Below, piece by piece: positions 36,078 to 48,083 of a DNA stretch of 64,000 nt. The stretch comes from Zelopaecilomyces penicillatus. Taxonomy: Eukaryota; Ascomycota; Sordariomycetes; Hypocreales; Pseudodiploosporaceae. The notes below the pieces were generated by a model, which made no database searches, was not told the DNA's origin, and saw only the letters and a list, made by a program, of their open reading frames with translations. Each line of letters begins with the position of its first letter. Positions within the stretch are counted from its first letter, which is position 1. The position numbers and the translations under genes are program-made. The stretch lies in NCBI GenBank assembly GCA_005765155.1, contig VCCP01000002.1, positions 6,324,001 to 6,388,000 on the forward strand, read 5' to 3'.

Positions 36078-36494
36078 TCACTTTGTGGCCGACTCCAGCG
36101 CTTCGCCCTCCCCTTTTCTCTGTCGTCGTGACGACTTGGTCTCAATCATATCCATAGGAACCACCTGTGGCTGTGCTTCGCCATATCGCCGTCGCTCCAA
36201 TTCTGCTGCATCGGCAGTATGCTCTGGGAGGAGTGTATTGACTGTTCGCGGTACCGGGTCTTTTCTTCGGTCGGACTCTGCTTTGGGGACTTCTTCTTTT
36301 CTTGACAAAGTATCGGAATGCATTTCTTTTGAATTCGATGATGTTCTTTGAAAGTCACGTTTGAGTATGGCGGGTGTCTTGAAGTCGTCGTCGTTGTTGA
36401 TATGCTGAGTTTGTCCGCCACTCTCTTGTTGCTGTTTATGCCGAAACCCTCCAGATTTAAAGAAAAACAATACACGGTGAATGTATCTATTCAT
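36078..36494 (-). CDS. Hypothetical hydrophilic protein
   Basis: Single open frame of 138 codons starting at ATG 36494. Apart from an aromatic N-terminus (YIHRVLFFF) it is highly charged and disordered, rich in Arg, Glu, Lys and Ser, with a possible helical segment LLPEHTADAAELERRRYG. No domain is recognised and no splice sites are required. The composition is more protein-like than the antisense frame, but the gene is unproven; it could be part of a longer, spliced gene. Confidence 0.4.
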   Translation of the reverse strand: MNRYIHRVLFFFKSGGFRHKQQQESGGQTQHINNDDDFKTPAILKRDFQRTSSNSKEMHSDTLSRKEEVPKAESDRRKDPVPRTVNTLLPEHTADAAELERRRYGEAQPQVVPMDMIETKSSRRQRKGEGEALESATK

Positions 36495-36985
36495 TTCATA
36501 TGATCGTCAGTGATGAATGCGCCTGATGTCGGCTGGGTTGGTCGTGAGCTCACGGAATGTTCGTCATGACTAGCAAGAGGGCACTCATCACGCATCTGCT
36601 AAATTCGTCCATCATCACACAAACCAGCAGCAACAGACGGACGGGCTGCATGCAGTTATGATCCAGCTATATGCTGGAAATGCTGATGCCTAAATCCTAG
36701 GCTTTGTTCCACGCAGCGTCCTTGTGGGAACTGGCGCGTAATTACTCGTCAGCAGGCAGCAGGTTAAAAAATGGCCGCCACCCTTACCGTGATGGATATG
36801 ATAGGCTATCCATGGCAGTGTGAATGGGACAGCTACCAGTTATCGCATTCCGCGTCACTCTTTGAATTTAAAATGCTTTTGTAGGGAGAGAATATTTCTC
36901 GGACAGAATTAATACATATATGCTTCGATGCTATATAGGGTACTCATAACGAACTAACGCCAGCCACACATCTCCAACATGATAC

Positions 36986-37541
36986 TCAGGCAGATACATC
37001 CCGATCGAGGTTATCAAACTTGGACTCAGTTGCCAACTCATACTGCCTCTCGCCACCATCTCGTCCAGGCGCCCCTCGTTTAAGCTGAAACTGTTGCTCT
37101 GCCAGTCGGCTTGGATCGTCTATGGAGCCAGGCTCTGACTGCAAAGCCTTCTTCAACCCGTCCTCTGTTCTCCCTTCGCCAAAGTCGCCTTCTTTCAGAT
37201 TCTTTCCATGAGGTCCCTTGGGGTACTTAATATATTGGCTCGCAATGTAGCCTGGGGCTGAGTCTCCATTAGGGTCGGTATTGGCATTTGACTTCGAACC
37301 AGACGACGATGACAGCGAGTGCTCCTCCGGGTGAAGGCCGACGTTCTCGGAAAAGGCGCCACCTTTATTGTAGGATTCGGCAGCAAGTGAATCAGAAGTC
37401 ACTGTTCCGGCCGCCTCGCGTGATATAGGAGCATCTTTACCAAGCGTAACCTGGTATGTGTTAGACCCTGCTTCACTGCAAATAACAAATGCAGTATATC
37501 ACCTTGGTACCGGCACTTGAGGCCTTCTTTGTGGAGGACAT
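36986..37541 (-). CDS. Conserved fungal hydrophilic (LEA-like) protein
   Basis: Two exons: 37503-37541 (13 codons) and 36986-37450 (167 aa total, phase 0, CCAG acceptor). It starts MSSTKKASSAGTK, then VTLGKDAPISREAAG. The whole protein is hydrophilic, without Cys, rich in Gly, Ser, Glu, Lys and Asp, with conserved-looking segments PGYIASQYIKYPKGPHGKN and GDFGEGRTEDGLKKAL. Such small Cys-free proteins in ascomycetes are often stress- or conidiation-related, but that is inference. The tiny first exon is needed because the second has no in-frame ATG near its beginning. Confidence 0.65.
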
Positions 37542-37976
37542 GCTGTATGGTAAATATTTATTTTTGCGGTTCAAGAGCTTCAATAATGGTGATGCAGTGG
37601 GTAACTTGATTAAAAGTATGAGGTTTTATCATTTTGATGACGCGGGTAGTCGCTCATATACCCCATCTTCTCAACCGCATGACATCATGAGATCGTTATC
37701 CCGCCTGCATATTTACCAACTTCTATTTGGGAGGAACTCACTTTCACCAAGCTGAAAATGTAGAACAAACAGGTTATTATGTGCCATCACTAATGTGGTT
37801 CAACGCCCATTGGTGCGTTAACCCGTTCGCCATCATTACATCATCGTATCGTGGTAGGAAGGGCTCGATCTCGATCCAACTCCATTTAGTCGTCGGGCAT
37901 TTCAACAACGAACCTATTCTAACTGGATAAAATAATCAGTAAAATTATTTAGCATTTAGAGTGTCGTTGGCATGTT
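37542..37976. promoter_or_regulatory. Short intergenic region
   Basis: 5' side of the hydrophilic-protein gene and 3' side of the next minus-strand gene. No coding evidence. Confidence 0.4.
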
Positions 37977-38707
37977 TTACTTGAGTTCGGCGATCATGGG
38001 GAATTGGAAACCGGTCAAGATGTCCGTTCTTGACAGTCTGGGCACGATGATCTTGTTATCAGTTCGGCAGGTCAGCCTGAAGTCTTCAACAGAGTGATTG
38101 GTGTATTTCTGTGGATATATAATCCTACACGGAGACGCCATCTGAGATGCCCTTCCCCTGCTATTGGTTTAAACTCGATAAAGAAAAGTCATCATTTTAC
38201 AGGGAGGCATATTCTAGAAACACGCACACTGCCAAGATGATTTTCTAGTGTGATATAACACACCACAAACAGAAGTCCAACGAGTAATAAAACTACATCA
38301 TTTTTTTTTTACCTGGAGCAGCTCATAGAATTTTTCAAGAAACCTCATGTCTTGAGGGCAAATGCCCAGCCGGGCACTCCATGTCCCAAACTCTAGGGTT
38401 GGCGGATTTGCGGTCGGCAGCCCACGATGCAACAAGCTATAGAACCCGGGCGTTTACAAATATTAACTACTAGAACTACCCACGCAGATACAAACATATG
38501 AAGGCTTTGTGACGTAGAAATGAGCCGTTTACCTTTGCATAATGGCCGGGTGCTTCGTTCTTCTGATTCGGTGCAGATGATCGGAGCTGTGGGGGCGTCA
38601 TCGGCGGGGGGTGGGCGGGTCATTCGGAGCCGGGGCGAGAGGCGTGTGGTCAGGCTGTCTGCCAGGCTGGTCGGGTGCGCCGTGGCAGGCGACTTTGTGA
38701 GGCGCAT
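37977..38707 (-). CDS. Hypothetical protein, three short exons
   Basis: Exons 38533-38707, 38313-38392 and 37977-38141 join to 139 codons with consistent phases (1 then 0), donors GTAAAC and GTAAAA, and acceptors CCCTAG and CTCAG. The first exon begins MRLTKSPATAHPTSLADSL, basic and Ser/Thr-rich as in a mitochondrial presequence. The second reads EFGTWSARLGICPQDMRFL and the third RIIYPQKYTNHSVEDFRL ... FQFPMIAELK. Exons 2 and 3 look like real protein, with balanced composition and no stops. Exon 3 by itself starts with an ATG and could be a separate 54-residue gene. Family not recognised. Confidence 0.5.
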
Positions 38708-38912
38708 GGTGTTGAAAGGCAGCCTTGCCAGAGCGTTTGATAGAATAGTTGGAGGCGTGACGAGAGCCGAGTTTTGATCATTTAAGTAGGATATTCTCTT
38801 TACTTTTTACTTTTCTAATGCTTAAACAAGACCCAGACAGTGAAATCCAGTTATTTATTTCTTCATTTGATATTATTCAAACAATTTTCTGACCAACATT
38901 CGTCTTGTCATT

Positions 38913-39077
38913 ATGGGCGAATACATCTATCACAACGGACACTACTATCGCGCTCCGCCCGAGCACATTCAGAGACGCGGTCACCAGCGGGGTGGGATTT
39001 GGCGGACAACATACGAGCTCTGGGATGGTGTTTTGTACCGCATCGGTGATGTCTATTACAAGATACGAGGTCGTTGA
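38913..39077 (+). CDS. Small tyrosine-rich hypothetical protein (54 aa)
   Basis: ATG to TGA, 54 codons, single frame. The product begins MGEYIYHNGHYYRAPPEHIQ and ends DVYYKIRGR; it is rich in Tyr, Arg, His, Gly and Trp and has no signal peptide or Cys. The composition is far from what random sequence gives, and the ATG context (ATTATGG) is acceptable. It could be a complete small gene or the first exon of something larger. No family is recognised. Confidence 0.45.
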   Translation: MGEYIYHNGHYYRAPPEHIQRRGHQRGGIWRTTYELWDGVLYRIGDVYYKIRGR

Positions 39078-39098
39078 CGATGCGGCCGGACACCCCCT

Positions 39099-39349
39099 AA
39101 CAAGCACAACATCTTATCGATCTCTTCAAATCTAGATCTTTGAAGTGGATTCCAAACAAGTATGAGCGGACAACCGAGTTTCCCGAACGTCAAACTTGCC
39201 AAAAAAAGCCAATGTACGAAGCTTCCCTTCGGACTAGACTCCTCACCGGGTACGACGGCAAGAGGCTCATCATGATCCACGAGGATATTCGCCTCAATGC
39301 GGGACGGACCTGCCCGATTTGCTGCTCGATATGCGTGGCTCAGCACAAG

Positions 39350-39388
<39 letters not shown>

Positions 39389-39799
39389 GCTGGGCGAAAA
39401 TGATCATACTGTACAACAAACAAAGACGGGGGGGCTCGTGTTTATGGCATAGCGCCTGAAACCGGCTTCTTCGGGATACCGAATGGCAAGCAAGCGCACA
39501 TATATTGAGCCTTTGCGGGATGCACAAGGCTTTCAGGGAAGGTTGACCAGACGAATGAGCAAATTGTAAGGAAAAATGGAAAGCCCGGCAAAAACTCTTT
39601 CTTGCGGCGAGCCAAGATTCGCCCAGAAGACGGGCTTCAAATGCTCATTTCGTCCAAGATAGAACTTGACCTGGATGATTTAAGTTTCACTGGTACCCGG
39701 GCTTGGGCCAGCTTGGGACGGCCGGGGGGCGTGACGCGTAATCACCGGAGTGGCGGCATATCGGGGGAGGGGGCGGCTAGATTCATCGATGGCCGATGA
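39099..39799 (+). pseudogene. Possible decayed gene: one frame with two stops
   Basis: A single frame stays open for 700 bases except for TGA at 39401-39403 and about 39508. Segments look protein-like: KWIPNKYERTTEFPERQT, TGYDGKRLIMIHEDIRL, RTCPICCSICVAQHK, RVYGIAPETGFFGIPNG and GLQMLISSKIELDLDDLS. A (TG)n tract at 39350-39385 interrupts it. There is no ATG at the beginning, though a CTAAC branch-like site and CTAG acceptor sit just upstream. Splicing around the stops was not convincing, so a relic is the simplest reading; chance is the alternative. Confidence 0.3.
39350..39385. repeat. (GT)n dinucleotide microsatellite
   Basis: About 18 perfect GT units. Confidence 0.95.
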
Positions 39800-41680
39800 G
39801 ATGGACAGGAATAGAATAAGTTTACGGCAGTATTTTGTGTGATGGACTCAATACAAAGGCAATGAGCATGTCTACCTACTTCTGTACATGGTATAATTTG
39901 GCACCATGTGTGATTCGTTAATGTTGGTACTTTAAAGCACAATGAACATCACCGACACCGAGCGTCTGAAGTGCGATTCGTGCAGTGGCGATGTCTGCCA
40001 TATTCAGTACAGTGTAATCGTCAGGGGAGAAGCAGGCTTGGATGCAAATCACCCAGTGCAAATCACAATCTTGGAGCACCACTTTTTTCTTGGTTGACGG
40101 CAGTGACATCTGTGACGTTTGAGCCCGGAATCCATGTGTTTACAAGTGCGGTGTGAAGGAGTTTGAACTGTGAGAACACACATGCGAGTGGCAACACTGG
40201 GTGGAAACACTGGTGGAAACACGCTCAGGGGAAACCAAGAGCTTGGACTGTGATGGCCGTGACCAGATCCGTAACAGATTGACACTTCTTCATCCAACCT
40301 GTACGTGCGGATGTCGTATGTGTGTGTACAGCTAATAAAAGGGAACCCCTATTTCACACTACCCACCCACCGTGCTGCTGCAGGTCCAATGTCGCATTGC
40401 GTCAGCAGCACAGTGCTTTGTTTCTCTCTGCTGTCTCTGGTTTCGGCAGCAGCAACAGCAGCAAGCAGCAGCCCCTGGCGGTTAGACCCTCCAACGCCCA
40501 TTCATTCCATCGAATGCGTGCGTCCACCAACAATCACGAGACCTAACAGGTAGCTAGATGAGGGCAATGGTTAGGGCATATTCTCATACCTCGTATAATA
40601 TCAACGGGCCTAAAATGCTTCTAGTGCTTGGCTGGGGGCGTTCTTGGGTGGAAAAAAAAGGGGACGCAGTCAAACATTGGCGGGCGTTAAGCCAAGCCAG
40701 CGGTTTAATACGGGATGCCACCACCGAGACTTTTATTACGAGTAACTTGTCACCAAGTGAAGCCAAGAACTCACTTTGCTGGTTCCTACTATTACCTGTA
40801 ATTATCATGGTCAAGGACAAGAAAAAGCCAAGCCCGTGCCAATTGCTCGGCTCTGGTGAGCCAAAAACCCATTAATTACACCTAGCCAGCCATTTTTCAT
40901 CCCATAACCATGGAAATTCAATCTTGGATGGGCGCCGCCTCGCCCGTCCAAGGCGAAAAGAAATTACGCACGGTGCGACTTTGCTTCCAACGGAGATGAT
41001 GGGAGTGCCCCATGTACCCAAGCAAAGCGCCCCCTGTAACCGTAGCGCTGATTGGCCGACACCAGACCCCCCCGATCGCCCTAAGCTGCGCCAACCAGGC
41101 CGCTACTAGGCCACTACTGGACCACCCCCTTCAGGTACCCGACCAGAAACAGCAGCGCCCTGTACAGTAGGCGGTAGGTACGTACTGTACCAACGGCAAT
41201 GGGACATTCTCTCTCGGCGGGCTGCGCCTCAATCAGTACAGGGCTTGCAACAGGGGCTGTTCCAGTGGGTGGGTGGTGGATGGCCCGCCTGGTCCCAATT
41301 TGCCAGGGGGAGGAGGAGGAGGAGGCGCCTTTTCCTTCTTCTTGGGCCAGCTTCTCCAAACAAAAACATCCTTCGTTTATTCCTGACTTCCATTTTCCTC
41401 TCCTGTTCATTGTTCAGATCAGAGATTCTTTTTTTCCTCCACCTATCGTTTGTGGTTTTTTGTATCTTAATTGAGGTTTTTTGGCTGCCTCGTTTTCCCG
41501 ACACTCATTTGCACCGCAACACAGGTGAAACTCTGTTTTTTGTTTTGTTTTCATTTATCGCCCTTTGTGACTCGAAAACATTACAACCACTCGCTTTCCT
41601 CAAAACAACAACTGCATTGTCGAATCGATTCATCAAAACCTATACTCGACACTTAACCTTTCAAAATAACCATCGCAAAA
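39800..41680. promoter_or_regulatory. Long upstream region of the GH72 gene
   Basis: 1.9 kb without a supported gene. From about 41330 to 41680 the plus strand is pyrimidine-rich (CT/TTTT runs), a usual feature of strongly expressed fungal promoters/5'UTRs. The long open frame at 41245-41742 falls in this leader and is judged spurious. A poly-A run and CCAAT-like motifs occur, but none could be tied to a factor. Confidence 0.45.
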
Positions 41681-43443
41681 ATGGGCTTGTCAAAGCTCAC
41701 TCTCTCGCTGCTGGCTCTGTCCAGCGGTGTTCTTGGCGCTGATCTGCCGGCTATCACCATCAAGGTATGCTGCTATTCTCTGTGTGATTCGCAGGCCCCC
41801 GCGCGCTTCTTCTCCGCAGTGCCTAATGCCAGTTGTTTGATGTGTAGGGCCAAAAGTTCTTCTACGAGAACGGCACCCAGTTCTTCATGAAGGGTGTTGC
41901 TTACCAGCAGGAGAGCTCTGCCGGCGGTGCCACCTCCAGCAAGACCAAGTTCGTCGACCCTCTCGCCGATACCGTGTCCTGCAAGCGTGATATTCCTTTG
42001 CTCAAGGAGCTCGGCACCAACACCATCCGAACCTACGCCATCGACCCCGAGGCCGACCACTCCGAGTGCATGAAACTGCTCAATGATGCCGGCATCTACG
42101 TCGTTTCTGATCTGAGCGAGCCTTCGCTGTCCATCAACCGTGACGACCCTCAGTGGAACGTCGCTCTCTACGAGCGATACACCGCGGTTGTTGACGAGCT
42201 TGCCAAGTACCCCAACGTCATCGGCTTCTTTGCCGGTAACGAGGTCAGCAACAACAAGACCAACACTCCCGCGTCCGCCTTTGTCAAGGCTGCCGTTCGT
42301 GATACCAAGAAGCACATCAAGGACAAGAAGTACCGACCCATGGGTGTTGGCTACGCTGCCAACGATGACGCCGATATTCGCGCTGATATCGCCGATTACT
42401 TTAACTGCGGCAAGCCCGAGGAGTCTATCGACTTCTGGGGTTACAACATCTACTCGTGGTGCGGAGAGAGCACCATGGCCAAGTCTGGCTATGACAAGCA
42501 GGTTGATTTCTTCAAGGATTACTCTGTCCCCATCTTCTTCGCCGAGTACGGTTGCAACTTGCCTGATGGCGCTGCTGCCCGTATCTTCCAGGAGACTGGC
42601 GCTCTCTACTCCGATGCCATGACCGAGGTTTTCAGCGGCGGTATCGTCTACATGTACCACCAGGAAGCCAACGACTATGGTAAGCCCCTAATTTAATCAT
42701 AGAACCGAATAGTGGAAAATAACCTTTGCTAACAACATCTTCCAGGTCTGGTTAAGATCACCGGCGGCAAGGCTGTCAAGCAGAAGGATTTCAACGCTCT
42801 CAAGACTCAGGTCCTCAAGGCCGACCCCAAGGGTGTTGACATGGACGACTACAAGGTCACTCTCAAGGCTGCTTCCTGCCCCAAGATCAGCGATAGCTGG
42901 GCTGCCGCTTCCGTTCTCCCCCCGCTGCCCGATTCTTCCCTCTGCAAGTGCATGACCAACTCTCGCTCATGCATCAGGGCCAAGGATCTCGATGAGGAGG
43001 ACTATGGTGAGATGTTCGGTTACATCTGCGGCAAGGCTCCTGAAATCTGCACTGGTATCGTCGGAAACACCACCACTGGTGTCTATGGTGCCTACAGCAT
43101 GTGCGCCGATGGTGACAAGCTTGACTACGTTCTCGATGCTTTCTACTCCAAGAGCAACAAGGCTGCCTCCTCTTGCGACTTCAAGGGCAAGGCCCAGGTT
43201 GTCTCTGCCAAGTCCGAGTCCAAGTGCTCTGCTGCCCTGGCCTCCGCCAGCAGCATCAACAAGCAGGCTGCCACTGCCACTGCTCCTCCCAACGCTGGCT
43301 CCACCGGTGGATCTGGCGATGACGAGGGCAACTTTGCTGTTGCCGGTACTCCTCTGGCTCGTCTCTTCTCCGTCGGCGATTACGCTGTCGGTCTGTATAT
43401 GGTTGTCGCCATGTGCGTCGGTGCCGGTATGGTTGCCCTGTAA
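41681..43443 (+). CDS. GH72 beta-1,3-glucanosyltransferase (Gas/Gel), GPI-anchored
   Basis: Three exons: 41681-41764, 41848-42679, 42746-43443 (537 aa; phases 0 and 1). A signal peptide (LTLSLLALSSGVLGA) is followed by the GH72 barrel. The acid/base Glu lies in FFAGNEVSNN (about residue 160) and the nucleophile Glu in IFFAEYGCN (about 260). After residue 365 a six-Cys X8/CBM43 module runs from SSLCKCMTNSRSC to the Cys of CDFKG, then a Ser/Ala/Gly-rich linker and a hydrophobic C-terminus typical of a GPI signal (VGLYMVVAMCVGAGMVAL). The enzyme cuts and rejoins beta-1,3-glucan chains in the wall. Codon use is strongly C-ending, suggesting high expression. Confidence 0.96.
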
Positions 43444-45067
43444 AGTAATGTGGGCAGCAGGGTTTGGGAGGGGGAGTTTAGTAGAAGTTGATGTAAATAA
43501 GCAAAGCACCTCATTCACACTTGACGTTTTTTCTCCCTCGGTTGGTTTGGACAGCGTCGTGTGAGACCAAGATTCCCCATCCATTTGTGCGCGTTTTCAT
43601 GTTTTTTTTTGTTCACTTTTTGTTTGTAGTAATTCAAACACTTTGAAGAAACTGGACCTCTCTATTGCTTGTGTTGATGTTTACATCTGATGCTGAATCC
43701 AAACAGCAGCTACCGAACGAATGAAGTGTATCTGTACTAACAATGTGACAACTTTTTAACAGCGTGTAACTGCATACTCTTGCATCTAAATAACACCAGC
43801 AGCCGTTTCCAAGTGTTGCAATTGGGATGTGTCGACTTGCTGTTTACGTGCGTATTGCAAGCATTGACTGGTTTGTGCAGTGTCAATATCACTGACAAAT
43901 CTTACATCTTCAAACCAAGTCGTCGACAACACAGTTTTTTTACCATGTGTTTGATACTCACAGGAAGAGCCAGGAATTCCAAGAAACTCTGAAGCCCCTA
44001 CTTGGTGTCTCTACTGGATATTGCTAACCGTTGTTCTTACGGATATCCTTTCTCATCTTCAATATGAGTTTCCTAACGACTACTCTGCATTTACCTCCTC
44101 TGGTCTCTTTTATGCAAGGTTAACTTGATACGCAGGCCATTTCCCTCAATGTAACAAAGAGAATATCCATGCCCACTTCGCTGGTATGGCACTTGTTTAC
44201 TTGTCGATGGGTATGTTAATGGATGTTGGATAGAGAGGAAAAGTCGGGTGTTATGTTGTTTGCTTATTACTGGTTACCTAGATTTGAAAGAGACTTGGCT
44301 TATTAGAGTGTCGAGATGAACAGTGAATTCCTGATAGGATTGCCATTTTGGGGCTGCCATTGACATGCAAGTCTCCCCCAGATGATACGAGTTGGGGGAT
44401 TGAGATGGGTCCATCATTCTCCTTGATTAGCTTGACTGAGGATTGATTTCGAACCAAAATGCTGTATGAATTTGATGTATTTGGCAGATCTCCCTTGTAA
44501 CCATGGTGGTATTTACTATGGGTATATTCGTCCTTTGTTTACACGACGAGGATAAGGCTGTGTATATATTCTCACGACGAGAGGAGTATGTAAGTCATTT
44601 CATGTGAGTATTTGTGTTTTCATCAATATTTTCTTGATATGGATCTGCTTTAGTCTTGGTACCGTCAGAAAGATGGCAACATCATGGTTGTTGACAGTGC
44701 TGCATTCCTCAGATCCCCAAGTCTACACTGTCACCACGGAACTTTCCATATTAACCGCGTCTTGTCACCGCAAGTTTGACAAGTCGTCGGACCCAACATC
44801 TCCGTGAGTGGCTACTACTGCTCATCGAGGTCACTCTGGCCATCTCATTCGTGCAATCAGCCACCATATCACATGTTCACACACCCCCCCCATTTTACAT
44901 GTATTCCTTCGGCGTTGGCGTATATGCAGGCGGCCGACTCTCTTTAATATTCTAGGTTAACCGAGCTTATCTACTGTTTCCGCTTTGTAGAGTTGAAGCC
45001 ATCTGCAAAACGTGAGGGACAATCGCATATCCTCATCAGCCGTCTTTGTGTATTTTCGTACCCGGAT
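43444..45067. other. Intergenic, GH72 3' side to hypothetical gene
   Basis: About 1.6 kb with no supported gene; AT-rich with scattered short open frames (for example 44604-44807). Confidence 0.45.
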
Positions 45068-45598
45068 ATGTCAAGTCATTCGCAGCATCACCAGTCGCCA
45101 CCGGAATGGCATAGCACGTCGTTGCTCTCCAAGAGCGTGCTCGAGCTGCGGGCAGCTTTGAGTTCTGCGCGGCAGGACAGTCTTCCGGTTGTCGACAATG
45201 GGGGAGTACCGGTGCCCGATTCTAAGGAGGAAGAAGCGGAATCGCAACTTTTGTCTCGTAAGTGTATTGTTCACGCCCATTTCTGGCTCTGTGATGATTA
45301 TTTAATACAATAGAACACAAAAAAATGTCTTACTGATGGGTAATTGATGTCAGAACACGAGAATACTACCGCGCCGACGCAGTTGCCGAGCCGCAATGTC
45401 TCCACGCCTAAAGATGGGAGCGGCTTTGTGGAGGGAGAGCCGGACTGGGTAGTCGTTACGGAGCGAGATATCAATAGTGACGAACAATCAGGAGAATGCA
45501 GCGTGCATGTTGATGTTACTTCGGGTTGGGGTTTATGGAAGCAGACGGTGCTGGAGGTGAAAGGCGATCTGGGCGACTGCGTCTGCAACCGACAATAG
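45068..45598 (+). CDS. Hypothetical acidic protein
   Basis: Two exons: 45068-45257 and 45354-45598 (144 aa; GTAAGT donor, GATGTCAG acceptor, phase 1). It begins MSSHSQHHQSPPEWHSTSLL; the first half is polar with a predicted helix (SVLELRAALSSARQ). The second half has an acidic linker, then GEPDWVVVTERDI, a short beta-rich segment SVHVDVTSGWGLWKQTVL, and Cys-Val-Cys close to the end. The WVVV block resembles the short conserved motif found at the end of several fungal proteins of unknown function. No localisation signal. Confidence 0.65.
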
Positions 45599-46867
45599 AT
45601 ATTGGGGAGGAGGGGGTTAGAGCTGGTATATAAGTCATGGGGCGATGGAGTTTGTGTTCAAGATTTGATGGGAAGTTCGATTAGATGCAAAGTAGATGCG
45701 ATGCAATGCGACTACTTGAGTAGCAAGTTTTGACTGGGATGCAATGCTGCCCTGCATGCATCATGACATTGCAAAAGCCACATGGAGAGTGACTGATGTC
45801 ATCTAGATCCTGCAGTCGGCTGCACGACTTCTTTTGGTGTCCTTACTTTGGGAGATGGTTAAATTGGCTGTTGCAGTCTCTGACATCAACGGCGTCTGCG
45901 TACGTAATTTGATGGTATTGATGACTATGGATGTCGAGATTTCACCAATATGTAAATTTAGGTAGAATACGCAATGTCCAGCGCCGTGAGGATTGTATAA
46001 GGCATCTGGAACTATAGGCTAGCTAAAAGATATGATGTGAAGTATTGTTTGAGTAGTTTAGATGTGTCTTCTTACCTAGGTAGGGAGGTTACACATACAT
46101 ATATATTAGGTGCTTAGAATGGCGAATTCTTGGCACTTGACATCGGCATTGACTGTGTCCAACTCAATTTAAGGCAAGACCACGTGAATCATTTTTGGCT
46201 ATAAAGCTTGTTCTGTTTTTATTTCATGTGAATGAATACTACGTCGTGATGAAGAAGACGTCCAGAACATGGGTGTATGCATATATCGTAAGCATCCTCC
46301 GAGCACAGCCCAGTCTTCGGTTCTCGCGCTTTCGCGCAATTGCGGATTCTGACAGCGGGCGCGAAGGAATGATCATGTCCCACACACCACAGTTCGCTAC
46401 GGGCAGACATTCGTCCGAATGCATTCTCTACAACAGTAAAGAATTTATAATAAAATTAAAAAAACTCGGGTGCCTAGGTGCGAGTTAGCTCCGGCTGCGC
46501 CATGCCTGACTACGAATAAAGATGTTTGGATGATTAAGGCTCCTCGCCTTTTACACATGTTGCGGGAGCTGCGCTGGGGAGCCACGCGGCGTTGAGGGTT
46601 GCGTGACGATGCAGGGCCGCGACGCGCGCATGTGTAAATGGCGAGGGCGAGGATTAGGCTCCTTTTTTTTTTTGGAGAGTGGGATGCTGGAGGATTTAGA
46701 TGGAGACGAGGACAGGTTTGGATATAAGGTCGTTATTGGACCTGATGAAATGATGGAAATTGAATAAGACATTTACGAACAGGACATTCAAGATACTATC
46801 AGTCAACCTACTTAACAATACTGATATCATACATCAAAATTTGTGACACCACTTCAAGACCAACACA
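45599..46867. promoter_or_regulatory. Intergenic region upstream of SYLF gene
   Basis: About 1.3 kb without a supported gene. The frame at 46195-46488 lacks any family signature. A purine/pyrimidine T-run lies near 46663. Confidence 0.4.
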
Positions 46868-48083
46868 ATGACGATCCGCACCGCTTCACTCCACTCGTTT
46901 GAGGTTGTCAACGCTCCAGACACACAACCGACCAAGGAACTATACGACGCTCAAGATCTTCAAAAACAACAACATCATGAGCCTCCAGTTTACGAAGAAA
47001 CACCCTCCATCACGCCCATCAACACTAGGGCAGCTCCTCTCCCACCCAAGTTTACAGAGACCATCAGCCACGATAATCACAAGCCCGCGTCCAACTTCCA
47101 TCAGCGCTTTCATAGCATCACATCCAAGGTTGGGAAGCCTCTTAACAAAGCGGCTAATGTAATTGGAGCTGAGGGCTGGTGGCCTACCAATATGGAGAGG
47201 GAGTGTAGTAAAGCGGCGAGGATTCTGCACTCGTTTACCAGTATGTTGAACTCTTAAAATCTGCATCGAACCTACCATCACTAACACGCATATCAACGCA
47301 GGTCTTGGAGTCTCTCAGCCGCCAACGAACAATGGCCCTATGCACCCCACCGGCCTGACACGCAAATCCATTGTCAAGATCCCCGATGCCGTGCTCCGAA
47401 ACTGCGCCGGCCTAGCCATCTTCAACGTCATCCGCGCCGGCGCCATGCACGGCTCCCTGGCGGCCGGCTCCGGCGTTGTCCTCGCCCGCCGCGCCGACGG
47501 CACCTGGTCCCCACCCGCATCCTTTGTCGTATCCACCATCGGCGCGGGCTTCGTCTTCGGCCTCGATATTTATGACTGCGTCTGCGTGCTCAACACCCCC
47601 GAGCAAGTCTCTGCTTTCACGAACCCGCGCTTCTCCCTCGGCGGCGAGGCGTCCATCGCCATCGGTCCTGTCGGTACGGGCGCGCACGTTGACGCGGCGG
47701 TTAGTAAGACGGTGCGGCCGATGTGGAGCTACATGAAGAGTCGGGGGCTTTGGGTCGGCGTGCAGATTGATGGTACGGTGATTGTGAGCCGCGCGGATGC
47801 TAATGCTGTGTTTTATGGGGAGCGAGGGATTTCGGCGCGGAGGATTCTGAGAGATGATGTTGCGTGGCCGATGAAGGCGAAGCCGCTGTTTGAGGTGCTC
47901 AAGGCTATTGAGGGCCAGGCTGATTTTGATAAAGGGATGGTGCAGGAGGTTGGTATGGGGGTTTCACCAGGAGACACTGCTGTGTTTGATGAAAAGCATC
48001 AGATGTCCGCGGTAGAGATTGAGGTGTATGCTGATGAGACGATTCTGGATGAGAAGCAGAAGCTGGCAAAGGAGGGATACTAG
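46868..48083 (+). CDS. SYLF (Ysc84/SH3YL1-type) lipid- and actin-binding protein
   Basis: Two exons: 46868-47240 and 47302-48083 (384 aa; GTATGT donor, GCAG acceptor, phase 1). The N-terminal ~85 residues are disordered and Pro-rich. The SYLF/DUF500 domain follows: ECSKAARILHSFT, KSIVKIPDAVLRNCAGLAIF, GAMHGSLAAGSGVVLARR, then the Gly-rich SLGGEASIAIGPVGTGAHVDA core and the GLWVGVQIDGTVIV and ANAVFYG strands. Ysc84 and SH3YL1 bind phosphoinositides and actin at endocytic sites. No SH3 domain is present, unlike yeast Ysc84, but SH3-less forms are common in filamentous fungi. The C-terminal tail is acidic. Confidence 0.9.

Noticed and set aside
41245..41742. 165-codon plus-strand frame
   Set aside because: Sits in the pyrimidine-rich leader and overlaps the true GH72 start in another frame.
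41773..42660. 295-codon minus-strand frame
   Set aside because: Antisense of the GH72 coding exon, whose C-ending codons remove stops on the other strand.
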